A stretch of DNA of 64,000 nucleotides, from positions 3,410,001-3,474,000 of the forward strand of contig NZ_CP102332.1 in NCBI RefSeq assembly GCF_024600715.1, in the 5' to 3' direction. The notes under the pieces were generated by a model. That model had not been told where the DNA came from and made no database searches. It saw only the letters and a program-made list of their open reading frames with translations. Made by a program: the position numbers and the translations under genes. The stretch comes from Streptomyces changanensis. GTDB lineage: Bacteria > Actinomycetota > Actinomycetes > Streptomycetales > Streptomycetaceae. Each line of letters begins with the position of its first letter. Position 1 is the stretch's first letter. Shown in pieces: positions 55,973 to 63,740 of this stretch.

Positions 55973-57729
55973 GCACCGAGAACGAGGGCAACGCGGTCCC
56001 GTCCGCCCCCGACGCCCCGTCCGCGCCCGCTCCCGAGGAGACCCCCCAGCGGCCCACCGCCCCCGCCACCGCCGCCCCGGGTGCCGCGGAGCCCGCGCCG
56101 TCGACGACACCGGCACCTCCGGCCGCGGCCCCCGCGGCCCCCGCGCCGCCGACCGCTCCGCCCGCGGCGCCCGCCGCTTCCGCGGTTCCGGGGGCGTCCG
56201 CCGCCCCGGCCGGGGAGCAGCCGACGGCCGCGTACCCGACGACGGCCCCCGGCGGGCCCGCGACCCCGCCGCCCCCGGCGGCGCCGCCCGCGTACCCGCC
56301 GCACCGCGCGCCCGCTCCGGCGTACGCCGCGGCCCACGGCCACGAGCAGCCGCCGGCGCACGACGGCGGCTCCCCGCCGGCCGACGCGCACGCGGCCGCG
56401 GGCCAGGGCGGTGGCGGCCACCAGGGCGGCGGCCACCAGGAGGGCGGCCAGGCAGGCGGTCCGGCGGGCGGCGGTCATTCGGCCGCTGCCGGTTACCCCG
56501 CTGCCGGTTATCCCGCGAACGGCGGCCAGACCCCGGCGGGCGGTGGCCACGGCGGCGGATGGGGCGGATGGGGGACGCCCCCGGGCCTCCCGCCCGTCCC
56601 GCCGTCCCCGCGCAAACGTTCCGGCGGCCTGATCGCGGCGGTCCTCGTCGCGGCGCTCGTCGCCGGTGGCGTGGGCGGCGGCTTCGGCTACTGGGCGGCC
56701 GAGCGCAACGACACCTCCGCCTCGACGACCATCTCCGCCGGCGACACCCCAGCCGACTTCAAGCGCGACCCCGGCACCGTCGCGGCCATCGCGGCCAAGG
56801 CCCTGCCGAGCGTCGTCACGATCGAGGCCAAGTCGGGCGCGGCGGAGGGCGAGGGCGGTACGGGCACCGGATTCGTCTACGACAAGGAAGGCCACATCGT
56901 CACCAACAACCACGTGGTGGCGTCGGCGGCGGACGGCGGCGCGGTCACGGCGACGTTCGCCGACGGCAAGAAGTACGACGCCGAGGTCGTCGGCCGCGCA
57001 CAGGGGTACGACGTCGCGGTGCTCAAGCTGCGCAACGCCCCCTCCGGGTTGACGCCGCTCCCGCTGGGCGACTCCGAGAAGGTCGCCGTCGGCGACGCGA
57101 CGATCGCGATCGGTGCCCCGTTCGGCCTCTCCAACACGGTGACGACCGGCATCATCAGCGCGAAGAACCGCCCGGTCGCCTCCAGCGACGGCTCGGGCGG
57201 CAAGAACTCGTACATGAGCGCGCTCCAGACCGACGCGTCGATCAACCCGGGCAACTCCGGCGGCCCGCTGCTGGACGCGCGCGGCGCGGTCATCGGCATC
57301 AACTCCGCCATCCAGTCCCCCGGCTCCGGCGGCCTCGGACAGTCCCAGGCGGGCTCGGTCGGCCTCGGCTTCGCCATCCCGGTGAACCAGGCGAAGAACG
57401 TCGCCGAGCAGCTGATCAAGACGGGCGAGCCGGTCTACCCGATGATCGGCGCGACCGTGAACATGACGGAGAAGGGCGAGGGCGCGACCATCGTCGACCA
57501 GGGCACCGGCGGTACGGCGGCGATCACGCCGAACGGCCCGGCGGCCAAGGCCGGGCTGCGCCCCGGGGACGTCATCACGCGCTTCGGCAACCGGATCATC
57601 GACAGCGGCCCGACGCTGATCAGCGAGATCTGGACGCACAAGCCCGGTGACACCGTGACGGTGACGTACAAGCGCGGCGGCCAGGAGAAGCAGGTCCAGA
57701 TCACGCTCGGCGAGCGCAAGGGCGACTGA
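55969..57729 (+). CDS. HtrA/DegP-like membrane-anchored serine protease
   Basis: 586 residues. The cytoplasmic N-terminus (about 1-215) is Pro/Ala-rich and then Gly/His-rich. One membrane segment lies at about 219-243 (LIAAVLVAALVAGGVGGGFG). The trypsin-like domain has triad His315 (TNNHVVAS), Asp348 (YDVAVLKL) and Ser430 (NPGNSGGPLLD), and a PDZ domain lies at about 480-575 (AAKAGLRPGDVITRFGNRII). It acts outside the membrane in protein quality control or envelope stress signalling. The GTG at 55969 follows GAGGAGAACGAGCT. A perfect hairpin terminator follows the stop. Confidence 0.93.
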   Translation: MSTENEGNAVPSAPDAPSAPAPEETPQRPTAPATAAPGAAEPAPSTTPAPPAAAPAAPAPPTAPPAAPAASAVPGASAAPAGEQPTAAYPTTAPGGPATPPPPAAPPAYPPHRAPAPAYAAAHGHEQPPAHDGGSPPADAHAAAGQGGGGHQGGGHQEGGQAGGPAGGGHSAAAGYPAAGYPANGGQTPAGGGHGGGWGGWGTPPGLPPVPPSPRKRSGGLIAAVLVAALVAGGVGGGFGYWAAERNDTSASTTISAGDTPADFKRDPGTVAAIAAKALPSVVTIEAKSGAAEGEGGTGTGFVYDKEGHIVTNNHVVASAADGGAVTATFADGKKYDAEVVGRAQGYDVAVLKLRNAPSGLTPLPLGDSEKVAVGDATIAIGAPFGLSNTVTTGIISAKNRPVASSDGSGGKNSYMSALQTDASINPGNSGGPLLDARGAVIGINSAIQSPGSGGLGQSQAGSVGLGFAIPVNQAKNVAEQLIKTGEPVYPMIGATVNMTEKGEGATIVDQGTGGTAAITPNGPAAKAGLRPGDVITRFGNRIIDSGPTLISEIWTHKPGDTVTVTYKRGGQEKQVQITLGERKGD

Positions 57730-57741
57730 CCGCCCGCCCCC

Positions 57742-57775
57742 GCGCGGGAGGGCCCCGGACGAGGCCCTCCCGCGC
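57742..57775. terminator. Bidirectional terminator after htrA
   Basis: Perfect 13-bp stem (GCGCGGGAGGGCC and complement) with an 8-nt loop, between the htrA stop and the stop of the convergent frameshifted gene. Confidence 0.85.
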
Positions 57776-57790
57776 CTTCCGCCGCGGGGG

Positions 57791-58163
57791 TCACGCCTCG
57801 GCGAGCGCGTACGCCGCCATCTCGCCGAAGCAGGCGACGGCCGGCACGGTGACGGCCCCGATCAGCGCGCACATCGAGTACCGCGCGTCGCCCATGGCAG
57901 CGGCGACGACCGGCAGCACCGCCGACCGTGAAGCCCGTACCCCAGATCAGCGCGCGCGGGAAGGCGCTGCCCGTGCTCACGGTGGCCTCGGCGACCAGGC
58001 GCGGCACGGACGAGAGCAGCGTGATCAGGGCGAAGGAGACGGAGACGAAGAGCGCGGCCGGTACGTCCCAGTGCCGGTGGTGGGCGAGCGTGTACGTCAT
58101 CGCGCCCGCGTGGACGAGCGCGGACAAGGCCGCGCAGCCGCCGGCGGCGAGGAACGACACCAC
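57791..58163 (-). pseudogene. Frameshifted small membrane protein gene
   Basis: From GTG 58163 the frame encodes hydrophobic segments (AAGGCAALSALVHAGAMTYT, LFVSVSFALITLLSSVP) and GTGFTV. The hydrophobic continuation AVLPVVAAAMGDARYSMCAL and then IGAVTVPAVACFGEMAAYAL ending LAEA is in another frame and stops at 57791-57793. One extra base (a G within GTCGGCGGTG near 57920) explains the shift, and the length of 373 nt is one over a multiple of three. Without it the product would be about 123 residues with four helices. A recent inactivation, a sequencing error or programmed shifting are all possible. Family not recognised. Confidence 0.65.
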
Positions 58164-58396
58164 GAGCTCGCCGGCCGCTCCGTCCGGACGTCGATGACGG
58201 CCCTCCGGGTCACCCGGGCCAGGGAACGTTCATGGAACCCTCCGGGGCGTCTCCTGGGAGGGGGCGGCGCGGAACACGCGAGAGGGCAGGGGCGCGGCGC
58301 CGGAGCCGGTGCCGGCGCGCGCCCGACGCCCGCCGGGGCGCGCGGCCCGCCCGCAGACGGCGGGCGTCGCGTACGCCCGTCCGCCGGCCGTGCGTC

Positions 58397-58708
58397 TCAC
58401 CCGCGCGGGTGACCTCCGTGGCGGGGGCCCGCGGCTGACGGGCCGGTGGCTGACGGGCCGGCGGCTGACGGGCCGGCCCGGCCGAGCGCACCCGAGACGA
58501 CCTTGCGGAGGGCGATGACGGCGGCGGCCGTGGCGATGCCCTTCCAGTCGGGCGCTGCGGCGAGGCGCAGCAGTCCCGCGGCGGTGAGGAAGTCCAGGAG
58601 CACCGCCAGCGTCGGTGGTACGCGGCCGGTCGCCCGGTAGGCGAAGGGGCACGCGAGCAGGCCCATGGCCGCACAGAGGACGGACGCCTGGAGCAGGACC
58701 GCCGTCAC
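58397..58708 (-). CDS. Small membrane protein coupled to the DUF1622 gene
   Basis: 103 residues. Three hydrophobic stretches (AVLLQASVLCAAMGLLACPF, PTLAVLLDFLTAAGLLRL and GIATAAAVIALRKVV) and a C-terminal tail with GPSAA/GPSAT/GPSAA repeats encoded by a 15-bp DNA tandem repeat (58435-58476). The GTG at 58708 overlaps the DUF1622 stop (GTGA), so the two are co-translated. No family is assigned. Confidence 0.75.
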   Translation of the reverse strand: MTAVLLQASVLCAAMGLLACPFAYRATGRVPPTLAVLLDFLTAAGLLRLAAAPDWKGIATAAAVIALRKVVSGALGRAGPSAAGPSATGPSAAGPRHGGHPRG

Positions 58709-59145
58709 GGTGTGGCGGCGGTCGCGTGGTCGCCGCCGGCCGCGGGCCCAGGGCCGTCCGCGGCCGCCCGCTTGCCCGCGCGTTCGATCTCGTCACGTTC
58801 CTGGGCGATCTCGCGGCCCAGGAAGTAGTTGAGGGCGGTCCGGATCGCGGCGATGGCGGCCAGTTGGCCGATCTCGGCGAAGCTCGGCGCGACGGCGGTC
58901 CGCAGCACGTCACCGGCGAGCTGGAACTCCAGCCCCAGCACGAGGAACCGCCCGAGCCGCAGCCGGATCCGGTTGAACGCCCCGGTCCGCGCCCGGTCAC
59001 GCGCCATGCCGAGGACGAACTGCGCGAAGGCCCACGCCGCCCCGACGAAGATGATCAGCGCACCGGCCGACTCGACCAGCCGCACCAGCAGCCCGATCGC
59101 CTCACGCAGGTCCTCCTCGGGCAACAGGTCGAGGGAAAGAGTCAT
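58705..59145 (-). CDS. DUF1622 family membrane protein
   Basis: 146 residues matching DUF1622: an N-terminal hydrophobic helix (LVESAGALIIFVGAAWAFAQ), GRFLVLGLEFQLAGDVLRTA, and AAIRTALNYFLGREI near residue 105, then a hydrophilic tail. Function is unknown. The ATG at 59145 is chosen over upstream codons because the homologous part begins here. It is translationally coupled to the 103-residue protein downstream. Confidence 0.85.
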   Translation of the reverse strand: MTLSLDLLPEEDLREAIGLLVRLVESAGALIIFVGAAWAFAQFVLGMARDRARTGAFNRIRLRLGRFLVLGLEFQLAGDVLRTAVAPSFAEIGQLAAIAAIRTALNYFLGREIAQERDEIERAGKRAAADGPGPAAGGDHATAATP

Positions 59146-59358
59146 AGACCCCGGCGTACCCCCCGATCCGGCTTCCCCCACCCCGACGCGCCCGACACCC
59201 CCGGTCACACGACCCCACCCGGCCCCGCACCCCCTCGCCCCGGACCCGCGTGCCGCGGGGACGGGTGATGTGGCCAGTACCGACCGGCAGCGTCAACTCG
59301 CCTGGTGCGCGACCCGGATGGGAGGGCGCAAGCCTGCCGGCGGGCGAGATCATGAGGC

Positions 59359-60216
59359 ATGCGACCGGACGACTGGCACCTCACCGAAGACGTCGACGAC
59401 TTCCTCGCCCGCGCCGGGGACTTCCTGCGTTCGCGGCCCGCCCTGCACACCATGCCGCTGACGGTGACCGAGAAGCTGCGGACGGGCGGGGCGGGCGCAC
59501 ACGGCGCCGGGGTCCCCCTCTTCGGCCGGCTGGAGCGGGCGGGGGAGGTCCGCGCCGCGTTCTACCGGCTCCCGTCCCGTGGCCTGAGCCTCACCCCGCT
59601 CACCGCCGAGCACGCCGACGCCCTCGCCGCCCACCTGGCCGCGCTCGGGCACTCCCTCCCCTACGTCAGCGCGGACCACGGCACCGCCACCGCTTTCACC
59701 GAGGCGTGGCGGCGGCACACCGGCGCGGCGCCGACGCATCGCAAGCGGATCCGGCTGTACCGTCTCGGCACGCTCACCCCGCCGGAGCGTTGCCCGGAAG
59801 GTCGGGGGCGGGTCGCCGGCCAGGAGGACCACGAGCACGTGGTCCGTTGGTGCGGCGAGTTCTGCGATGCCGTCGGAGAGGCCCCCGCCGTGGACGCCGC
59901 CTCCTGGGCCGGCTCCCGCTTCGCCGACAAGCGGTTCACGTTCTGGGAGACCCCGGACGGCACTCCCGTCTCCCTGGCGGGCTCGACGGCGATGGTCGGC
60001 GGCATGGTCCGGGTGGACCCCGTCCACACCCCGGCCCACCTCCGGGGCCGCGGCTACGCGGGAGCGGTGACGGTCGAGGTGAGCAGGGCCGCGCTGGCCG
60101 CGGGCGCGACGGACGTCCTCCTGTTCGCGGACCCCGCCAACCCCACCAGCAACGGCCTCTACCGGCGCATCGGATACGGTCCGCTCACCGACTGGGCGGT
60201 GTACGACTTCGCATGA
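59359..60216 (+). CDS. GNAT family N-acetyltransferase
   Basis: 285 residues. The N-terminal half (about 1-130) is a divergent acetyltransferase-like lobe; the C-terminal half (about 140-285) carries the acetyl-CoA binding pattern VDPVHTPAHLRGRGYAGAV (R-G-R-G-Y-A) and the terminal NGLYRRIGYGP. The acceptor is unknown. The start ATG at 59359 is preceded by GGCGAGATCATGAGGC. Monocistronic; a hairpin follows. Confidence 0.85.
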   Translation: MRPDDWHLTEDVDDFLARAGDFLRSRPALHTMPLTVTEKLRTGGAGAHGAGVPLFGRLERAGEVRAAFYRLPSRGLSLTPLTAEHADALAAHLAALGHSLPYVSADHGTATAFTEAWRRHTGAAPTHRKRIRLYRLGTLTPPERCPEGRGRVAGQEDHEHVVRWCGEFCDAVGEAPAVDAASWAGSRFADKRFTFWETPDGTPVSLAGSTAMVGGMVRVDPVHTPAHLRGRGYAGAVTVEVSRAALAAGATDVLLFADPANPTSNGLYRRIGYGPLTDWAVYDFA

Positions 60217-60232
60217 CCCGCCCCACGACACC

Positions 60233-60258
60233 GCCGGCCCCTCCTCACCGGGGCCGGC
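60233..60258 (+). terminator. Hairpin after GNAT gene
   Basis: Perfect 9-bp stem (GCCGGCCCC with GGGGCCGGC) and an 8-nt loop, 16 bp past the stop. Confidence 0.65.
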
Positions 60259-60388
60259 CCGGGGCGGCCGGCGCACCGCCCCCATGGTGCCGGGCCGGTC
60301 CTGCCCAGCGCCCCGTGTGGGCCACGGCCCCCGCACCCGACCGGGGGCCGGTACGCTGTACCCGCCCTGCCCCAGGCGGGCGGAGCGA

Positions 60389-60473
60389 GGTGGGTTGCCC
60401 GAGCGGCCTAAGGGAACGGTCTTGAAAACCGTCGTGGCGCGAGTCACCGTGGGTTCAAATCCCACACCCACCG
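60389..60473 (+). tRNA. tRNA-Ser(UGA)
   Basis: An 85-nt cloverleaf. The acceptor stem GGTGGGT pairs with ACCCACC, the anticodon stem ACGGT/ACCGT encloses loop CTTGAAA with anticodon TGA at 60423-60425, the T-arm is GTGGG-TTCAAAT-CCCAC, and the long variable arm is typical of class II serine tRNAs. The discriminator is G. CCA is not encoded. It reads UCA codons, rare in this genome but needed for UCN decoding. Confidence 0.97.
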
Positions 60474-60633
60474 CGTGGTGGGACGGCCCCTGACCAGGTA
60501 CACGGTTGGGGGCCGTTCGCGTGCTGGTGCGCTGTCGTCATCCGCTGTTCCCCGTCGCTCCCCGCTTGAGAGGGCACGTAGCGGGCACGGCACACTGGGC
60601 GTGTCCGCATCGGCGGGTCTGGCTGGGGGAATC

Positions 60634-60885
60634 GTGAGCAAGGGGTGGCCTGAGCGTTGGTGGACGACGGCTCTTGTTGCCGTGGGGTTGACCGGCATCG
60701 TGGCCTACGACGTTTGGTGGGTCGCGGGGATCCTCGCAGAGCCAGTCGTGGACTGGTGGGAACTCCTTGGACCGTGCCTGGGGGGAACCTGGTTCGCTGG
60801 CCTGGCGGCGTCGGCTGCCCATCGTGCGATCACCCTCCGCAGGAACGCACGAACCGCAGACGCCGAGGCGCAGGCTGGCGCCTGA
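60634..60885 (+). CDS. Small two-helix membrane protein
   Basis: 83 residues with two predicted helices (TTALVAVGLTGIVAYDVWWV and LGPCLGGTWFAGLAASAAHR) and a polar tail. The GTG at 60634 follows TGGGGGAATC. It lies 160 bp after the tRNA-Ser gene. Codon third positions are less uniformly G/C than in neighbouring genes (for example CTTGTTGCC, GTTTGG), which may mean acquired DNA next to the tRNA. No family is recognised. Confidence 0.6.
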   Translation: MSKGWPERWWTTALVAVGLTGIVAYDVWWVAGILAEPVVDWWELLGPCLGGTWFAGLAASAAHRAITLRRNARTADAEAQAGA

Positions 60886-61255
60886 GATCGTGTGCATCGA
60901 TCCGTCGAGTCGCCTGTGAGTACCCATCAGCCTCTGATCCACCACGTCGGGCACGACCTGGAACAGTTGTCTTGACGGGTCGCGGCTCCTCGCCCACCGG
61001 ACCTACGCCGGATGCAGCGAGCCTTCACCACCCAACCCACCACTCACCCCGGATCCCATCCCGTCGGCCATGGACCCGCACACCGTGGAGTGGGCGTCGT
61101 GTGCCCGGTGCCGTGTCGGCTGGGCTTCGCCGGGGTCGGTGGCAGAAGGGAGGGGAGTTCCCGGCCTCCGCCCTCCACGGCCGGCACTCGCGTACGGGGC
61201 CCCCGCCATCCGGTCGGGCGGCTCGTTCTCGGGGGTTGCGTGGGAGGGTGGGGGT
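60886..61255. other. Intergenic, no supported gene
   Basis: 370 bp between the small membrane protein gene and the AraC gene. Short frames on both strands lack start signals and composition. No repeat of the tRNA 3' end was found here, so there is no evidence for an attachment-site pair. Confidence 0.6.
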
Positions 61256-61711
61256 GTGAGGCTTGAGGATCTGGTGCGGCTGCGTCGTGCCCGGGACGTG
61301 ATGGACCGGGAGTACGCGCGGCCGCTGGACGTGCCGACGCTGGCGCGTGGCGCCCACATGTCGCCGGGGCACTTCTCCCGCACCTTCCGCGCCGCCTACG
61401 GGGAGACGCCGTACGGCTACCTCATGACCCGGCGCGTCGAACGGGCGAAGGCGCTGCTGCGGCGCGGGGACCTGAGCGTGACGGAGGTCTGCTTCGCCGT
61501 CGGGTGCACCTCGCTCGGGTCGTTCAGTTCGCGCTTCACCGAGCTGGTCGGCGAGACACCGAGCGCGTACCGGGCCCGCCGGCACGACGCGGGTGCCGCC
61601 GTCCCCGCGTGCGTGGCCAAGGTCCTGACGCGACCCGTGCGGAACGGCGTACCGGTCAGGAACGGTGAACCGGTCAGGAACGGAGAAGCGGAATCCACCG
61701 CCGCCTCGTAG
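61256..61711 (+). CDS. AraC family regulator (HTH domain only)
   Basis: 151 residues: the two-HTH AraC DNA-binding domain (MDREYARPLDVPTLARGAHM, SPGHFSRTFRAAYGETPYGY and SVTEVCFAVGCTSLGSFSSR) without an effector domain. The C-terminus holds three VRNG(V/E)P-type repeats encoded by 18-bp DNA repeats (about 61635-61685). The GTG at 61256 follows GGGAGGGTGGGG; an upstream in-frame ATG at 61070 is less likely. The VOC gene starts 10 bp later, so the two form an operon, a common AraC/VOC pairing. Confidence 0.88.
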   Translation: MRLEDLVRLRRARDVMDREYARPLDVPTLARGAHMSPGHFSRTFRAAYGETPYGYLMTRRVERAKALLRRGDLSVTEVCFAVGCTSLGSFSSRFTELVGETPSAYRARRHDAGAAVPACVAKVLTRPVRNGVPVRNGEPVRNGEAESTAAS

Positions 61712-61721
61712 CGTCGACGGC

Positions 61722-62138
61722 ATGGACATCAAGCTTTCCCAGTGCTTCATCGCCGTCGACGACCACGACAAGGCGCTCGCCTTCTACCGTGACGCCCTCG
61801 GGCTGGAGGTGCGCAACGACGTCGCGTTCGAGGGCATGCGGTGGGTGACCGTCGGTTCGTCCGAGCAGCCGGACGTGGAGATCGTCCTCGAACCGCCGCT
61901 CGCCGACCCCAACGCCTCCCCGGCGGACCGGCAGGTGATGGCGGAGATGTTGGCCAAGGGCCAGCTCCGAGGCGTGATCTTCTCCACCGGCGACTGCGAC
62001 GCGACCTTCGAACGGGTGCGGGCGGCCGGCGCCGAGGTGCTCCAGGAGCCCATCGACCAGCCTTACGGCGTCCGTGACTGCGCCTTCCGCGACCCGGCGG
62101 GCAACATGGTGAGGGTCACCCAGTCGCGTACGCGCTGA
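61722..62138 (+). CDS. VOC family (glyoxalase-like) protein
   Basis: 138 residues in two beta-alpha-beta-beta-beta units: MDIKLSQCFIAVDDHDKALA, FYRDALGLEVRND, then LRGVIFSTGDCDATFERVRA and CAFRDPAGNMVRVTQ. The family includes glyoxalases, dioxygenases and resistance proteins; the metal ligands and substrate are not assignable. It starts 10 bp after the AraC stop and is presumably controlled with or by that regulator. Confidence 0.88.
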   Translation: MDIKLSQCFIAVDDHDKALAFYRDALGLEVRNDVAFEGMRWVTVGSSEQPDVEIVLEPPLADPNASPADRQVMAEMLAKGQLRGVIFSTGDCDATFERVRAAGAEVLQEPIDQPYGVRDCAFRDPAGNMVRVTQSRTR

Positions 62139-62206
62139 ATACCCGAATTCCGGTCGGGGCGGGATTTCCCGTCGGCACGCACCCGGCTGACTGACCGCAA
62201 CGCGTC

Positions 62207-62247
62207 GCGGCGGCTCCCGGAACCGTGAGGATTCCGGGAGCCGCCGC
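62207..62247. terminator. Bidirectional terminator, VOC / secreted protein genes
   Basis: Perfect 16-bp stem (62207-62222 with 62232-62247) and a 9-nt loop between two convergent genes. Confidence 0.88.
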
Positions 62248-62281
62248 TGTGGTGCGTCGGATGCGTCGTCCGCGGTGGGTG

Positions 62282-62713
62282 TCAGCCCTTCAGGGACGCG
62301 TGCGCGACCGTGTTGGTGGGCCACCAGAAGTCGGCCGCTCCGGCCTGAGCGAAGGAACCCGTCCCCGCGTTGGACGCGCGGTACGTCCAGCCCTTGTTCG
62401 CCTTGAGGGTCACGGTGGGCGTGCGACAGGTGTTGACCTTGGTGCACGCCTTGCCCTTGGTCACGAACTGCTTTCCGTTGTTGCCGGACAGCGCGATCGT
62501 GGGCCGCATGATCTTGATCTTCGCCTGCTTGCAGTCCTGCTGCGCGTAGGCGTGGACCTTGCCGGCTGACTTCCACACGTAGACCGTGTTGGTGCAGCCG
62601 TAGTACGCCTTGCCGGTGCCCTTGACCGGTGCGGCGTGGGCCGTCGTCGCCGACGCCATGACGCAGGCGAGGACCGCCCCGCCGACGCCCAGGGCTCGCT
62701 TGAAGTTCTTCAC
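62282..62713 (-). CDS. Small secreted cysteine-containing protein
   Basis: 143 residues. The signal peptide (MKNFKRALGVGGAVLACVMA) has a probable cleavage after ATTAHA. The mature part of about 115 residues is basic and polar, with four cysteines (YYGCTNT, QQDCKQA, GKACTKV, NTCRTP), likely two disulfides, and aromatic pairs (KGWTYRA, DFWWPTN). No family is recognised; the composition resembles small exported actinobacterial proteins of unknown role. The ATG is at 62713, with an AT-rich promoter region upstream. Confidence 0.8.
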   Translation of the reverse strand: MKNFKRALGVGGAVLACVMASATTAHAAPVKGTGKAYYGCTNTVYVWKSAGKVHAYAQQDCKQAKIKIMRPTIALSGNNGKQFVTKGKACTKVNTCRTPTVTLKANKGWTYRASNAGTGSFAQAGAADFWWPTNTVAHASLKG

Positions 62714-62807
62714 TTGTCTCCCGTTTCCGTCGTGCCGCGAGTTCCGTCCGGTCGATGTGTGACGGGTCGCGGTTTGACCCCGTGAAGTTATCCGAAGGCC
62801 TTGCGGT

Positions 62808-62826
62808 GGCTCAATGCATTTGAGCC
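62808..62826. promoter_or_regulatory. Inverted repeat upstream of the secreted-protein gene
   Basis: GGCTCAA-TGCAT-TTGAGCC, perfect 7-bp arms, about 95 bp upstream of the minus-strand start in AT-rich DNA. Candidate operator. Confidence 0.4.
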
Positions 62827-62969
62827 TCCCGTGAGGTTCCGATGAAAAGTCGAAGAATCAACGAATTGCTTCCGAATGGGAATTGCGGGGGTGGGTGCGG
62901 GGACGGGTGTGCCGCCTCCGGCTGTGTGGATGGCGAGAGCATTCTCGTTCGTACTAGTGCGATAAATGC

Positions 62970-62998
62970 TTGCAGCTAGTGCAACGTTCGGTTAGGTT
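62970..62998 (+). promoter_or_regulatory. Promoter of the leaderless GNAT gene
   Basis: TTGCAG (62970-62975), a 17-bp spacer and TAGGTT (62993-62998). The A of the ATG at 63005 is 7 nt past the -10, so the start codon is probably the transcription start. Two direct CTAGTGC repeats (62954-62960, 62976-62982) flank the -35. Confidence 0.65.
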
Positions 62999-63004
62999 GC
63001 CGTC

Positions 63005-63598
63005 ATGCCTGCCACTCGCCCCACCTCCACCACCCTGGTCGGACGACACGTCCGCCTGGAGCCGCTCACCGCCGACCACCTGGGCGACCTGTTCGCCGCC
63101 GGCGGGCGGGACGAGGAGGTGTGGCGGTGGCAGGGTGGGCCCGCGCCGCGCTCCGAGGCGGAGCTCGCGGAGAAGCTCGACGCGGTGCTGGAGGCTGCCG
63201 AGCGCGGTGAGTACGTGCCGTTCGCCGTGGTGCACCGCGCCGACGGGCGAGCCGTGGGGTGGACCTGCTACCTGGACATCGACGCGGACGACGAGCGACT
63301 GGAGATCGGCTGGACCTGGTACGGCCGTGCGTACTGGCGCACCGCCGTGAACACGGAGGCCAAGCTGCTCCTGCTCACCCACGCCTTCGACGACTTGGGC
63401 ATGGGCCGCGTGCAGCTGAAGACCGACCACCTCAACCAGCGCTCCCAGGCGGCCATCGCCCGGCTCGGCGCCCGCCGGGAGGGCGTGCTGCGCCGACACC
63501 GCCGCCGGCCCGACGGCACCTGGCGCGACAGTGTGTACTTCTCCCTCCTCGCCGACGAGTGGCCGGAGGCGAAGGCGCGGCTCGCCGCCCGCCTCTGA
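63005..63598 (+). CDS. GNAT family acetyltransferase (RimJ/RimL-like)
   Basis: 197 residues of the RimJ/RimL-type group: LVGRHVRLEPLTADHLGDLF, IGWTWYGRAYWRTAVNTEAK and the late NQRSQAAIARLGARREGVLR, then DSVYFSLLADEW. Likely acetylates a small molecule or a protein N-terminus. No ribosome site precedes the ATG, but a good -35/-10 pair ends 7 nt before it, so a leaderless message is expected. Confidence 0.87.
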   Translation: MPATRPTSTTLVGRHVRLEPLTADHLGDLFAAGGRDEEVWRWQGGPAPRSEAELAEKLDAVLEAAERGEYVPFAVVHRADGRAVGWTCYLDIDADDERLEIGWTWYGRAYWRTAVNTEAKLLLLTHAFDDLGMGRVQLKTDHLNQRSQAAIARLGARREGVLRRHRRRPDGTWRDSVYFSLLADEWPEAKARLAARL

Positions 63599-63740
63599 CC
63601 GCCCGGGCCCGTCCCGGGTCTCACGGGTACGCGCCCGGGCCCGTCCCGGGCCCCTCGCCCGGCGCCCACGCCCGTCCCGGGAGGCCCGCCCACGCCAGTA
63701 CCCCGAAACCCGCCGCGCGTGCCCGTGCGTCCTTCCCGCC

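Noticed and set aside
60389..60473. Attachment site for an integrated element at tRNA-Ser
   Set aside because: No second copy of the tRNA 3' end and no integrase gene were found downstream in the window.
61070..61711. Longer AraC protein starting at 61070
   Set aside because: The extra 62 residues are low-complexity with no domain, while the GTG at 61256 has a strong ribosome site directly before the conserved domain.
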